Shown: positions 37,196 to 45,182 of the stretch, piece by piece
How the letters are laid out: every line of letters starts with the position of its first letter
Numbering within the stretch: position 1 is the first letter of the stretch
Origin: Pseudomonadales bacterium
GTDB lineage: Bacteria > Pseudomonadota > Gammaproteobacteria > Pseudomonadales > Ketobacteraceae
Direction of reading: 5' to 3'
Length of the DNA stretch: 49,800 nt
Assembly: GCA_020062665.1 (NCBI GenBank)
Contig: JAGUVW010000033.1
Coordinates: 1-49,800 of the forward strand
Made by a program: the position numbers and the translations under genes
The notes under the pieces: model-generated
The model's database searches: none
What the model saw: only the letters and a program-made list of their open reading frames with translations
Told to the model about the DNA's origin: nothing

Positions 37196-38548
37196 ATGGC
37201 TATCACCGATATTATCAAAACCCTTCCCTACTGGCAGACCAAATGCGACCAAGCGCTAGACCTTGGCACGCCCGCCACTATCGCGCTTGAACACGGCCTG
37301 TATTTAAAAGTGAGTGGCCCCGATAGAGGTTCATTCCTGTTCCGTTACCGCTTTTCAGGCAGCGCAAAAAAACTGGGCATGGGTGCCTATAGGCCCGGCG
37401 ATAACGACGCGCTCAAGCAGGCCCTGACCGACGCGCTAACATATCAGCAGGTATTGGCAACCGGTGAAGACCCCAAGCACTGCAAAGTTGTGTTAGATGA
37501 CCCTAACGTCACCTTTGAACGCTTCGCCCGGCAATGGATCGAGGACAACCGGAACACATGGAAGAACGCCAAACACGCCGACCAGTGGGTCAATACATTG
37601 GCGTTTGATGCCTTCCCTATAATCGGCCACCTGCCCCCGGCTGCAATCACAACGCGCCACATTGAAACGATTTTGCGCAAAATGATTGAACGTGGCGTAT
37701 ATGAAACTGCCAGCCGCGTACAAGAGCGCTTAGCTAAGGTGTTAGGCGCAGCAAAAAAAACCGGGCTGATTCCTAAGCACCAGAGCAATCCAGCGCTGAA
37801 GGATGAACTGGATGATGGCATTCTGAAACAACTGAAGCGGGCTGATGATGACTCAGAACCGCACCCGGCACTGGACTACCATCAAGCCCCTGCATTCTGG
37901 CAGCAACTGGCCCCACTTAGTCATGCATCGGCCATGGCGCTAAAGCTGGTGATCCTGAGCGGGCTACGTTGCAGTGAAGTCAGGGAAATATCATGGAATG
38001 AAGTACATCTAGACAGCCGGGAAGTCCGTATTCCACGCCACCGCATGAAAGACAAAAGAGCCAAGCGCGGCCTGTTCATTCTGCCGTTGACTGATTGCAT
38101 GGTGGAAATCCTGCTGGATATGCTGCAATGCAGGGTGCCGGGCAATCCATGGGTGTTTCCGGGCATGTACCGCAAGGCAGCCAATAAGCAAGGGCCAGCA
38201 GGCCCGACCGCAATTAGTGACCGCATGATTTTAAAAGTGGTGGAAACTCTGCACGCCAAGCAGTTGCAGATAGATGGCGTCGGTTGGGTAGATCCTGATT
38301 ACAGGCCCATTGATGTGCATGGCTGGCGTGCCACGTTTAACACATGGGGCGTTGAAGCTGGCGCAGAATTGGGCCACCAGAAACACGTCGTTGACCGCTG
38401 CCTAGATCACGCTGTTGGAAACAAAACAGAGGAAGCATACAGACGTGACAAGTTGATCCCGCAACGACTGGCCCTTTTGAATGATTGGCACCGGCACTGC
38501 CTACCGCAAGCGCCCGCCCCTGCCAATGTGATCCCGCTGCGACGTTGA
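37196..38548 (+). CDS. int: Tyrosine recombinase/integrase (P4-type)
   Basis: A 450-residue integrase with an N-terminal arm-binding domain (LGMGAYRPGDNDALKQALTD), a core-binding domain (about 95-200) and a C-terminal catalytic domain. Catalytic residues: R258 (GLRCSEVREI), H375 and R378 (HGWR), H405 (CLDHAVGN) and nucleophile Y415 (EEAYRRD). All are intact, so it should be active. It integrates or excises the element at an attachment site. GAGG is about 10 bases upstream of ATG 37196. A terminator follows. Confidence 0.95.
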   Translation: MAITDIIKTLPYWQTKCDQALDLGTPATIALEHGLYLKVSGPDRGSFLFRYRFSGSAKKLGMGAYRPGDNDALKQALTDALTYQQVLATGEDPKHCKVVLDDPNVTFERFARQWIEDNRNTWKNAKHADQWVNTLAFDAFPIIGHLPPAAITTRHIETILRKMIERGVYETASRVQERLAKVLGAAKKTGLIPKHQSNPALKDELDDGILKQLKRADDDSEPHPALDYHQAPAFWQQLAPLSHASAMALKLVILSGLRCSEVREISWNEVHLDSREVRIPRHRMKDKRAKRGLFILPLTDCMVEILLDMLQCRVPGNPWVFPGMYRKAANKQGPAGPTAISDRMILKVVETLHAKQLQIDGVGWVDPDYRPIDVHGWRATFNTWGVEAGAELGHQKHVVDRCLDHAVGNKTEEAYRRDKLIPQRLALLNDWHRHCLPQAPAPANVIPLRR

Positions 38549-38569
38549 ACCCAGCCCAGCCCGACACCT

Positions 38570-38593
38570 GCCCGCGTAGTGCGGGCTTTTTTT
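38570..38593 (+). terminator. Terminator after the integrase
   Basis: Stem GCCCGC (38570-38575) / GCGGGC (38581-38586), a 5-base loop, and eight T residues. It insulates the integrase from the replication-type genes that follow. Confidence 0.9.
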
Positions 38594-38694
38594 TGTTGTT
38601 GCAATTAGGGAAAATCACCAAGGAACAACAGAGCGGCATAACCGGGATTGCCGTCCCGGCTATGCCTGCCATGCCCAACTGACGGAAGTTGAAC

Positions 38695-39606
38695 ATGACA
38701 GACGGATATATTACTCAATTTGCTATCCCCAATGAATTGACCAGCCTTGATCAATGGTGCGTCGTTTTTTGGCAAGCAAGCGGCAAGGCATGTGGCGCTG
38801 ATGTTCTGGAATCATTCAGAAACATGTTTGATGAATACCTTTTTCGTTCTCTGTATGCCGAACGGTTCACTGGAAATCTGAATGCAGCCGGTGTGCCGGT
38901 GCAAGTCTCCTGCATCCCGAATGAAGATGATGAAGACCCCGGACTTTTCCATGTTTCATTTGAGCCATGCGGATATGATCTTGCATTCAAGGAAAGCGCA
39001 GAACGCGACGCTTTCTATCAATTATATTTTCAGTGCATGGAATTGGCCGACAAAGAAGCAACTGCCTGCCATGAAATTGCCTGCGAAAACGTATCAGCTT
39101 TTCGCTTTTCCGATTTCATGATGCGCTTTTTAAAACATACCGACCTAGCGCAGTGGGTGAATGATCCTAGCTTATGGGATGAGCTGCAGCATATTTTGGA
39201 CAGAAAGAAAAGCCTTAGCACTAGGTTTGCAGATCCAAATCTACTGCCAAAGTTGCGGGAGATTATTGGTATAAACGATGACGGCAGCTCTCAGTATCGT
39301 GATTGGCCACCGATAGAGCCACCACCACCGCCATCAAGCGAGCGACGAAGCACCCACACCAAGGATGAAGGCGCCGCATACATCCAACTGATTGACGCAA
39401 TGCAGCGCTTTGCGGAGCAAAAGCCCAAGGGTTTAACCCGTAGCCGTATTTATGATCGGATAAGTGAAGATACCGGAATTCCAGCAACCAGCCTGCAGAA
39501 ATGGTGGCAGCAACCGCTAAAAGCGTTCGCCGAAAGCAGGGACACCGATGTACAAGCTGCTGTTGCCCGCCATGTAATGCTGAAAAGAAAGTTAAAAACA
39601 CACTGA
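38695..39606 (+). CDS. Hypothetical island protein, 303 aa
   Basis: Starts at ATG 38695, with GGAAG six bases upstream (an in-frame TTG six bases earlier is less likely). The N-terminal two thirds are acidic and globular with several Cys (ATACHEIACENV). A Pro-rich hinge (PPIEPPPPPSSERRSTHTKD) separates a basic C-terminal part with an HTH-like helix pair (LTRSRIYDRISEDTGIPATS, then LQKWW). DNA binding by the C-terminus is plausible. Not recognised. It lies between the integrase terminator and the repeat region before the excisionase-like gene. Confidence 0.75.
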   Translation: MTDGYITQFAIPNELTSLDQWCVVFWQASGKACGADVLESFRNMFDEYLFRSLYAERFTGNLNAAGVPVQVSCIPNEDDEDPGLFHVSFEPCGYDLAFKESAERDAFYQLYFQCMELADKEATACHEIACENVSAFRFSDFMMRFLKHTDLAQWVNDPSLWDELQHILDRKKSLSTRFADPNLLPKLREIIGINDDGSSQYRDWPPIEPPPPPSSERRSTHTKDEGAAYIQLIDAMQRFAEQKPKGLTRSRIYDRISEDTGIPATSLQKWWQQPLKAFAESRDTDVQAAVARHVMLKRKLKTH

Positions 39607-39613
39607 TTTCCCC

Positions 39614-39695
39614 TTAATCTCTAATCTCTTAATTTTTTTTGCACCTGCCTTTTAAAACCAAAACAGGGGCTTGCCTGCCTTATTCTCTAATCTCT
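39614..39695. repeat. Nested direct repeats, possible origin or regulator-binding region
   Basis: Two perfect 12-base copies of TCTCTAATCTCT at 39618-39629 and 39684-39695 flank two copies of CCTGCCTT at 39644-39651 and 39674-39681. The layout is outer repeat, inner repeat, inner repeat, outer repeat. A run of eight T residues (39633-39640) lies inside. It sits in an otherwise gene-free AT-rich spacer of about 190 bases (39607-39799), just upstream of the excisionase-like gene. Confidence 0.6.
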
Positions 39696-39799
39696 AAAAA
39701 TCAGTTGCCGCCCACTATTGCTGCTAAATATGCCGATTTGATATTACTTGTCCCGTGCAATTAGCAACAGCAAACAAAACAACATGGGGGCACCGCAAC

Positions 39800-40042
39800 G
39801 TGAAAACCATCAAAGTAAAACAACGGGAACCAAAAACCAACTACGTCCCGCGCTGGGGCACTATTCGTCAATTGGCAGATGAACACGATTTTAAAACCTA
39901 TTCCGGCTGGCGTAGCGTTTTGTTCAAGCGTAAGGATAACGGGCTTGATAAACATTGCCGCAAGATTGGCGCAAGCGTGCTGGTCGACCTGAACGCCATT
40001 CCCGGCTGGATCGACAGCCTGACAGAAAGTAAAGCCATCTAA
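39800..40042 (+). CDS. Small excisionase/AlpA-like DNA-binding protein
   Basis: An 80-residue basic protein from GTG 39800 (GGGGG about ten bases upstream); a GTG at 39755 would give a longer form without a ribosome site. TIRQLADEHDFKTYSGWRSV looks like a short helix-turn-helix, followed by a LGDLNAIPGW-like turn (VLVDLNAIPGWIDSL). Phage satellites commonly carry such AlpA/Xis-type activators between the integrase and primase genes. The position fits, but the fold assignment is by pattern only. Confidence 0.6.
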   Translation: MKTIKVKQREPKTNYVPRWGTIRQLADEHDFKTYSGWRSVLFKRKDNGLDKHCRKIGASVLVDLNAIPGWIDSLTESKAI

Positions 40043-40160
40043 GACCACCCCTGACACCTCAACAAAACCGATCAAAAAAATGCAGACAACTTTCTGCGCG
40101 GTATTTTTTTGCCTGAAAAATTCTGCGCAGCAGGCATCCGACAACATCGAGGGAATAGAA

Positions 40161-40262
40161 ATGTGGGTGACGACGAAAGCGACATTGACCGGCACACCGA
40201 AACTTTCCAGCAACATGGTGCATTGGCAATCGAGGAACAAAAACAATGAATCCAATAACTGA
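40161..40262 (+). CDS. Possible 33-residue ORF overlapping the primase start
   Basis: ATG 40161 (MWVTTKATLTGTPKLSSNMV) follows GAGGGA by about six bases, and the frame ends 17 bases into the primase gene. This could couple primase translation. It has no similarity I recognise and may not be a real gene. Confidence 0.25.
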   Translation: MWVTTKATLTGTPKLSSNMVHWQSRNKNNESNN

Positions 40263-41136
40263 TTTTCGCGATGCAATGCAGCGCGGTCTGGGGGTGACTC
40301 TGCCCCCTTCGTTCATGCCGATTCCCGACGCGGGCATAAAACGCACTGATGAGCCTGGCAAATCGAAGGGGAATAAAAATATCTGGTACGTGCTACACGC
40401 AGATGGAATTCCCGCTGGCTCGTTCGGCAATTGGTCAACCGGCGAAAGTGGCACGTGGTCTGCCAAGTGCATTTCAGAAATGACGATAGAAGAAAAGACC
40501 ATTCTGTTGGAGCGCGCCAGACGCGAAAAACTGCAACGCGAGGCAATGAGAACGCGGCAACAACGACAGGCCGCACTGTATGCGCGCAGATTGTGGAAAT
40601 CCTCGCAGCCAGCATGGAAAGAACACCCGTATCTGCTCAGGAAGAACATTCCCGCTTTGGGATTGCGCATTGACGGCACCGTGCTGCTGGTGCCGATGAT
40701 TACCACCGATGCAAAGCTGATGAACCTGCAACGCATTCTGCCTGATGGCACAAAGCGCTTTCTGAAACACGGACAGATTACAGGGTGCTTTGCGCCGATT
40801 GGTGGAAGGCCAAAAGACAAGGTGATTATCTGTGAAGGATTCGCCACTGGCTTGAGTCTTTATATGAAATCAAAAGTGCCCGTGGCCTGTGCCATGAATT
40901 GCGGAAATCTTCTATCCGTCTCTATCGCCCACCGTGAAAAATATCCCGATGTTGAAATCATTGTTGCTAGTGACTACGACCACTGCACCGAAGGCAACCC
41001 CGGTTTAACAAAGGCATGTGAAGCCAGCAAGGCCGTCAACGGAACGCTACTGATTCCACCGGCCATTCCCTGTGGCGTTTCGTGTACCTGCAGTGATTGG
41101 AACGATTATCTGAATTGCACTACCAGCGGGAACTAA
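40246..41136 (+). CDS. TOPRIM-domain primase-like protein
   Basis: A 296-residue protein. The N-terminal part (NKNIWYVLHADGIPAGSFGN, WSTGESGTW) resembles the region preceding TOPRIM in P4-like phage primases. The TOPRIM motif E197 (IICEGFATGLSLY) and D243/D245 (ASDYDH) are intact, the metal-binding set used for primer synthesis. It is followed by the DUF3631 ATPase, so the pair resembles the primase-helicase module of satellites and islands, which replicate the excised element. Confidence 0.88.
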   Translation: MNPITDFRDAMQRGLGVTLPPSFMPIPDAGIKRTDEPGKSKGNKNIWYVLHADGIPAGSFGNWSTGESGTWSAKCISEMTIEEKTILLERARREKLQREAMRTRQQRQAALYARRLWKSSQPAWKEHPYLLRKNIPALGLRIDGTVLLVPMITTDAKLMNLQRILPDGTKRFLKHGQITGCFAPIGGRPKDKVIICEGFATGLSLYMKSKVPVACAMNCGNLLSVSIAHREKYPDVEIIVASDYDHCTEGNPGLTKACEASKAVNGTLLIPPAIPCGVSCTCSDWNDYLNCTTSGN

Positions 41137-41212
41137 CCGTATTGAGCTGCCCATTACAGCGCAAAAAAAGGCCCAATTGAGGCGTCGGGCCGAACCTTTA
41201 AGGATTCTGAGT

Positions 41213-42814
41213 ATGGACAATTTGGACGAAAGTAAAGGTCAGGGCAACACGCCCCAGCAATCGGAACAACCCAGCAAACTGAATGGCAGTGATGACGATC
41301 AAAACCATGAACACCACGCACCACAAAACCCTATACAGGCTGCCATAGCAAAACTGAATGAAGACCCTGGCGCCATCTTTGACCAATATATTCTGCTGGC
41401 CATTCGTCAACTGAGGACGAGCAATCCGGCAGAATTTGCCCGTATTCGCCAACAAGTTAAAACCAGCGGTCAAGTGCAAATGACGATGTTTGATCAACTC
41501 ACCAGCCAGAAGGCTACCGATGAGGAAACGTCTGACGTAGATAGAAAGTTTAATTTGTCCAAGATGATTGAGCCGTGGCACACACCTGTTAGCGGTGCTG
41601 AACTTCTGGAAGATATTACAGAAGCCATTCGACGCTACATCATCTGCGACAAAGAAACCGCCCGTGCTACAGCGCTTTGGTGTGTCATGACTTGGCTGGT
41701 GGATGTGATCAGTGTCTGTCCCATTGCCAATATCACCGCACCGGAAAAGCGTTGCGGAAAATCGACATTGCTTTCCATCATCCAGCGACTGGCAAGAAAG
41801 GCGTTACCTAGTTCTGGAATATCACCAAGCGCACTTTTCCGGAGCCTCGAAAAATGGCAACCCACATTAATCATTGATGAAGTAGATACATTCCTATCTG
41901 AAAACGAAGGCGCACGGGGAATTCTGAATGCAGGCTTTACCCGTGATCAGGCCTACATTATTCGCTGTGAAGGTGATGACCACGAACCCAAACCTTTCAA
42001 TGTCTGGGGCGCTAAGGCGCTATGTGGTATCGGTAAGATTGCGGACACTTTGGCAGACCGCAGCATTCCATTAAATCTGCGTCGTAAGTTGTCCGATGAG
42101 AAAGCCGAACGCCTGCGTCATTCCGATCCAGGCATGTGGGAAACGTTGCGCAGACAAATCGCCAGCTTTGCGGATGATGTTGCAGAACAGATCAATACCG
42201 CCAGACCGGCAGAGATTGAAGGATTGAACGACCGGGCCAACGACTGCTGGGAACCTCTGCTGGCTATCGCAGAGGCTGCTGGCGGCGATTGGCCAGCCTA
42301 TGCCAGACAAGCCGCGATTGCTTTGCATGGACTTGAAGAGGAAACACCCACCATTGGCGTTGAATTACTGATGGACATCAAGTCAGTTTTTGATCGTCGT
42401 GGCGCCAATAAGATATTCACCGCCGATTTACTGGCCGCGCTAATGGAAGATGAAGAGGCCCCGTGGTCTTCGTGGAATCGCGGCAAGCCCATGACAGACC
42501 GTCAATTGGCCAAACGTCTGAAGGACTACAACATCAAGTCCGCTGATCAACGAATTGGGCTTGAACACAAAAAAGGCTATGACAAAAACCAGTTCACAGA
42601 CGCTTGGAAGCGCTACACCACCAGAACACCCCCTGTTGTGAGCACGACACCGCGACAACCCACGAATGGCGCGGCCTGCAGCGATTTTTCAAGGGCGACA
42701 GACACCAGTGATGACGCGGATAAAAAAACGCTACAGCTCACGGATGACGCGGCTTGTCGCGGTGTCGCGGATAAAAAGGGGGGTAGCTCTGGGGTATGGG
42801 GGTGTGACTCATGA
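41213..42814 (+). CDS. DUF3631-domain ATPase (replicative helicase-like)
   Basis: A 533-residue protein from ATG 41213, with AAGGA about eight bases upstream; residues encoded from 41177 are rejected for lack of a ribosome site. P-loop G182-K183-S184-T185 (EKRCGKST) and Walker B D222-E223 (LIIDEVD) are present, followed by the DUF3631 body (GARGILNAGFTRDQAYIIRC, FNVWGAKALCGIGKIADTLA, DRSIPLNLRRK). The N-terminus (to about 120) is charged and probably disordered. DUF3631 proteins pair with TOPRIM primases on mobile elements. It overlaps the next gene by 4 bases. Confidence 0.9.
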   Translation: MDNLDESKGQGNTPQQSEQPSKLNGSDDDQNHEHHAPQNPIQAAIAKLNEDPGAIFDQYILLAIRQLRTSNPAEFARIRQQVKTSGQVQMTMFDQLTSQKATDEETSDVDRKFNLSKMIEPWHTPVSGAELLEDITEAIRRYIICDKETARATALWCVMTWLVDVISVCPIANITAPEKRCGKSTLLSIIQRLARKALPSSGISPSALFRSLEKWQPTLIIDEVDTFLSENEGARGILNAGFTRDQAYIIRCEGDDHEPKPFNVWGAKALCGIGKIADTLADRSIPLNLRRKLSDEKAERLRHSDPGMWETLRRQIASFADDVAEQINTARPAEIEGLNDRANDCWEPLLAIAEAAGGDWPAYARQAAIALHGLEEETPTIGVELLMDIKSVFDRRGANKIFTADLLAALMEDEEAPWSSWNRGKPMTDRQLAKRLKDYNIKSADQRIGLEHKKGYDKNQFTDAWKRYTTRTPPVVSTTPRQPTNGAACSDFSRATDTSDDADKKTLQLTDDAACRGVADKKGGSSGVWGCDS

Positions 42815-43158
42815 CCATATCCCTCAACGATGTGCTGGAACTCGCGAAACGCCATCAAATGACCCTGAGTATCAATGGTCAATTGTTACGCATGAGAGCA
42901 CCACAAAAACCACCTGATGACGTTATCGAGCTGGTCAAACAACGCAAGCCAGAAATTATGGCGTGGTTATTAGTTCCCCGCTATCGACTGTTCCGCTTCA
43001 CGCTGGATAACAACACCGTAATTCAGGCTATCCGCCCTGACGGATTCACGCTGGCGCAAATGCAGCAGCACCTTCACAACAAATTCGGCCCGGATCGAAT
43101 CAGCGAAGTGATGTCGGTTGGGCCAGTGATTAACCCACCACAGGGACGCAAACAATGA
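42811..43158 (+). CDS. TubC-N-like docking domain protein
   Basis: A 115-residue protein whose first ~55 residues (LNDVLELAKRHQMTLSINGQ, then RMRAPQKPPDDVIELVKQRK and PEIMAWL) show the helix-strand-helix pattern of the TubC N-terminal docking domain best known from polyketide/NRPS subunits. Similar small proteins occur on mobile elements next to primase genes. The C-terminal half is unassigned. The ATG overlaps the DUF3631 stop by 4 bases (ATGA), implying co-translation and possible docking to the ATPase or primase. Confidence 0.65.
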   Translation: MTISLNDVLELAKRHQMTLSINGQLLRMRAPQKPPDDVIELVKQRKPEIMAWLLVPRYRLFRFTLDNNTVIQAIRPDGFTLAQMQQHLHNKFGPDRISEVMSVGPVINPPQGRKQ

Positions 43159-43253
43159 AACGCGAAACCATGAGCCTGAAACAGTTTCGGAACCGCCACC
43201 ACCAGCCGAGTGAGAGCAAGCCAATGATGATCAGTCAGTCACACCGCCGATGA
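43155..43253 (+). CDS. Possible 32-residue basic ORF
   Basis: ATG 43155 overlaps the preceding stop by 4 bases (ATGA). The product MKRETMSLKQFRNRHHQPSE... is basic and ends at 43253. No recognised domain. The 4-base overlap is the main support. Confidence 0.4.
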   Translation: MKRETMSLKQFRNRHHQPSESKPMMISQSHRR

Positions 43254-43330
43254 TTCAAACGACACAGGCCAGCCAGCACCAGCAGCCACACCGAACCCGG
43301 TTCAAGGCTCGTCGAAACGAATCGTCATAA
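43250..43330 (+). CDS. Possible 26-residue basic ORF
   Basis: Its ATG at 43250 again overlaps the preceding stop by 4 bases (ATGA). The product MIQTTQASQHQQPHRTRFKA... is basic. Support is only the overlap chain. Confidence 0.3.
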   Translation: MIQTTQASQHQQPHRTRFKARRNESS

Positions 43331-43354
43331 AATGCTGTTTTATATGTATTTTAT

Positions 43355-43449
43355 GGCAGGATAGGGCCTGCCCTAGTAAGGTTTGGGGGGGCTTTCGTCA
43401 ATTTCTGAGACGAAACGCGGGAGCGGCCTCTCGAAGCTGAGAGCGAACC
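43355..43449 (+). ncRNA. Structured element, hairpin plus predicted three-way junction
   Basis: A hairpin GGCAGG (43355-43360)/CCTGCC (43367-43372) is followed by a three-way fold. P1 pairs GGTTTG (43380-43385) with CGAACC (43444-43449). P2 pairs TTTCGTC (43393-43399) with GACGAAA (43409-43415). P3 pairs CTCTC (43428-43432) with GAGAG (43439-43443). A run of seven G (43385-43391) lies between P1 and P2. It is in a 252-base gene-free gap (43331-43582) just before terS. It may be a small RNA, a cis-regulatory RNA, or a DNA packaging or origin site; which of these is not decided. The strand is assumed to be that of the flanking genes. Confidence 0.5.
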
Positions 43450-43520
43450 TGTGCCTCGAGTTTTTGAAATAACTGGACAATCATGGATCTCTGTTTAATA
43501 GTTTATATCTATTATTAATC

Positions 43521-43548
43521 GACGCCTGATCTGCCATGCTCAGGCGTC
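43521..43548. promoter_or_regulatory. Perfect 9-base hairpin before terS
   Basis: GACGCCTGA (43521-43529) and TCAGGCGTC (43540-43548) with a 10-base loop. There is no T-run, so it is not a standard terminator. At 35 bases before the terS start it could be an operator or a leader hairpin. Confidence 0.5.
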
Positions 43549-43582
43549 TACCATGATCATCATCCCGCAATGGAGCGACACC

Positions 43583-44044
43583 ATGGCCAGAGGAAGACGC
43601 AACGACCACGACAGCATCAACAGCAACGTTGTTTCGTTCCAGCGCCTGAGAAATCCGATTTTCCCAACGCTGGAACTGTCAGACACCGGCCGCGCGTACT
43701 TTGAAAAACTGATCAACAGCCGTGAGCGCTCTACATGGACACAATCCGATGTTCATCTGGCGTCGCAGTGTGCGCAGATCATGGAAAAAATCGACGATAT
43801 GCAGTGCGCGCTAGATCGTGAGGGCTGGTTTATCGCAACGCCTACCGGCACGCAGAAGGCGCACCCAGCCGCCCGCCTACTGGATCAGCTTACCGCCCGG
43901 CAACTGGGCTTCCTGCGTATGTTGGGCCTGTCAGCAAGTCAACGCGCCATAACTTGCGGTAATCAGGCAGGCCGCAACGCCGCCGATAGAAACGCGCAGG
44001 CTGTGAAGAAAAGCGCCGATGATAGCGATGGAATTCTGGCGTGA
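43583..44044 (+). CDS. terS: Phage terminase small subunit (P27-like)
   Basis: A 153-residue protein from ATG 43583, with GGAG about 8 bases upstream (an upstream ATG at 43553 lacks a ribosome site). The body follows the P27 TerS pattern: FPTLELSDTGRAYFEKLINS, SDVHLASQCAQIMEKIDDMQ, ALDREGWF, GTQKAHPAARLLDQLTARQL, then FLRMLGLSASQRA. TerS recognises the packaging site and directs the large terminase. No large subunit, HNH or structural gene is in the window, a state typical of satellites that redirect a helper phage's packaging machine. Confidence 0.75.
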   Translation: MARGRRNDHDSINSNVVSFQRLRNPIFPTLELSDTGRAYFEKLINSRERSTWTQSDVHLASQCAQIMEKIDDMQCALDREGWFIATPTGTQKAHPAARLLDQLTARQLGFLRMLGLSASQRAITCGNQAGRNAADRNAQAVKKSADDSDGILA

Positions 44045-44082
44045 TCATTAATATCCGGTGCCTATTGTATTAACAGTATCAA

Positions 44083-44132
44083 TTGACATTGCCTATCATT
44101 GGTTCTACCTTGATTGGGTGGCACGTTGCCAC
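44083..44132 (+). promoter_or_regulatory. Strong promoter with downstream hairpin before the coiled-coil genes
   Basis: TTGACA (44083-44088), a 17-base spacer and TACCTT (44106-44111). Downstream GTGGCA (44118-44123)/TGCCAC (44127-44132) forms a short hairpin near the start of transcription, a possible operator. It drives the pair at 44158 and 44793. Confidence 0.6.
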
Positions 44133-44157
44133 TTCCGTACGTCCGCCGGAGCCAAAA

Positions 44158-44796
44158 ATGAGTATCCACACCCTGCCTGTTTCAACGCAGGCGTCTGTTC
44201 ACATTCAGCAAATCCAAGCCGCCTTGGCTGTCCTTGATAGCGAATTTGCCCAGCTAAAAGCCGCCTTCACATCTGATTCCAGCTCAATCAAAACGTTTTC
44301 TTCCCTGAGCAACAAGGTCAAGGCAATCCGCCATTCGTTTAAACGCTCGCATGAAAAATGTTTTGCTGGACTGCTGGAAATCAGCAAGGCCTGCAGAGAT
44401 TGGCAGGCAATTGCCGACCACATCGAAACGGGCAGCAAACTGCCGGAAAACCTCGACTTGCAATTAATCGTCGCATCCACCACCGCCAAAAAAGCGTTTC
44501 AGTGTGGTGCGATCCAGCACAACGGCGCCGACGAAATCCGCAAACATGCAGAGTGTGCACAGAAAACCATTGGCGAATTCACATCAAAATTCCGCCGAAT
44601 TCAGGGAGCTGGTGAAGTGGCATTGAGTCGCAAGCAGGCTGAAATATATTTAGCGGCTTCGATATGCAAAACGCTTTCTTATCGGGATCGCCAGTTGTGC
44701 AAGTCCATCGGCGATAAATGCACAACGTTGCAGCGCCTTCGCGTCGAGAAACAACGCGCCCTGGTTAACGATTACCGCAATGGGAAAAAATCATGA
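44158..44796 (+). CDS. Hypothetical helical protein, 212 aa
   Basis: Starts at ATG 44158 (MSIHTLPVSTQASVHIQQIQ); the frame is open upstream but no ribosome site is seen there. It is almost fully helical, with Cys scattered (FKRSHEKCFAGLLEISKACR, ICKTLSYRDRQLCKSIG). No known domain. It overlaps the following coiled-coil gene by 4 bases, so the two probably act together. Confidence 0.7.
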   Translation: MSIHTLPVSTQASVHIQQIQAALAVLDSEFAQLKAAFTSDSSSIKTFSSLSNKVKAIRHSFKRSHEKCFAGLLEISKACRDWQAIADHIETGSKLPENLDLQLIVASTTAKKAFQCGAIQHNGADEIRKHAECAQKTIGEFTSKFRRIQGAGEVALSRKQAEIYLAASICKTLSYRDRQLCKSIGDKCTTLQRLRVEKQRALVNDYRNGKKS

Positions 44797-45182
44797 GCGA
44801 TTACGAAACCAGTTCCCGACTTGCAGTGCTGGAACGCATGGTTGAAGGTTTAAAGTCCGAGCTGTCAGGCTTGAAACTGAAATTGGTAGAACGCCAAAAG
44901 CGCGATGATTCTAAATTGCAAAAGCAGTACTCAGCGATGATCGACGCCAAGATAAAAGCGGCTTTTTCCGGTGCTGCATTTAAATCGATCCTTGCTAATA
45001 GCGTGAATCTCCCACTGCTGGAAGAAATCGTTGCAACGGAAGAGAAACTGACCAGCCTGATCAACCGTACCGCACTGAAATCAGCCGAAGACGCAGCTAC
45101 CGCCGCCAGCATCGTTAAACAATCTGCCACCAGCGCCGTGGACTTCCTAACTAGCGTGTCATGCCGATTCGCGAAGGGGTAA
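44793..45182 (+). CDS. Coiled-coil protein, 129 aa
   Basis: Coiled coil at about 10-50 (RLAVLERMVEGLKSELSGLK, LKLVERQKRDDSKLQ), then helical and Ala-rich (SAEDAATAASIVKQSA). ATG 44793 overlaps the preceding stop by 4 bases. No family recognised. Confidence 0.7.
   Translation: MSDYETSSRLAVLERMVEGLKSELSGLKLKLVERQKRDDSKLQKQYSAMIDAKIKAAFSGAAFKSILANSVNLPLLEEIVATEEKLTSLINRTALKSAEDAATAASIVKQSATSAVDFLTSVSCRFAKG

Noticed and set aside
42666..42917. 83-codon frame overlapping the DUF3631 and TubC-like genes
   Set aside because: Out of frame with both well-supported genes and without a ribosome site.
43355..43449. Retron non-coding RNA
   Set aside because: No reverse transcriptase gene is nearby, and the fold lacks the usual msr/msd layout.
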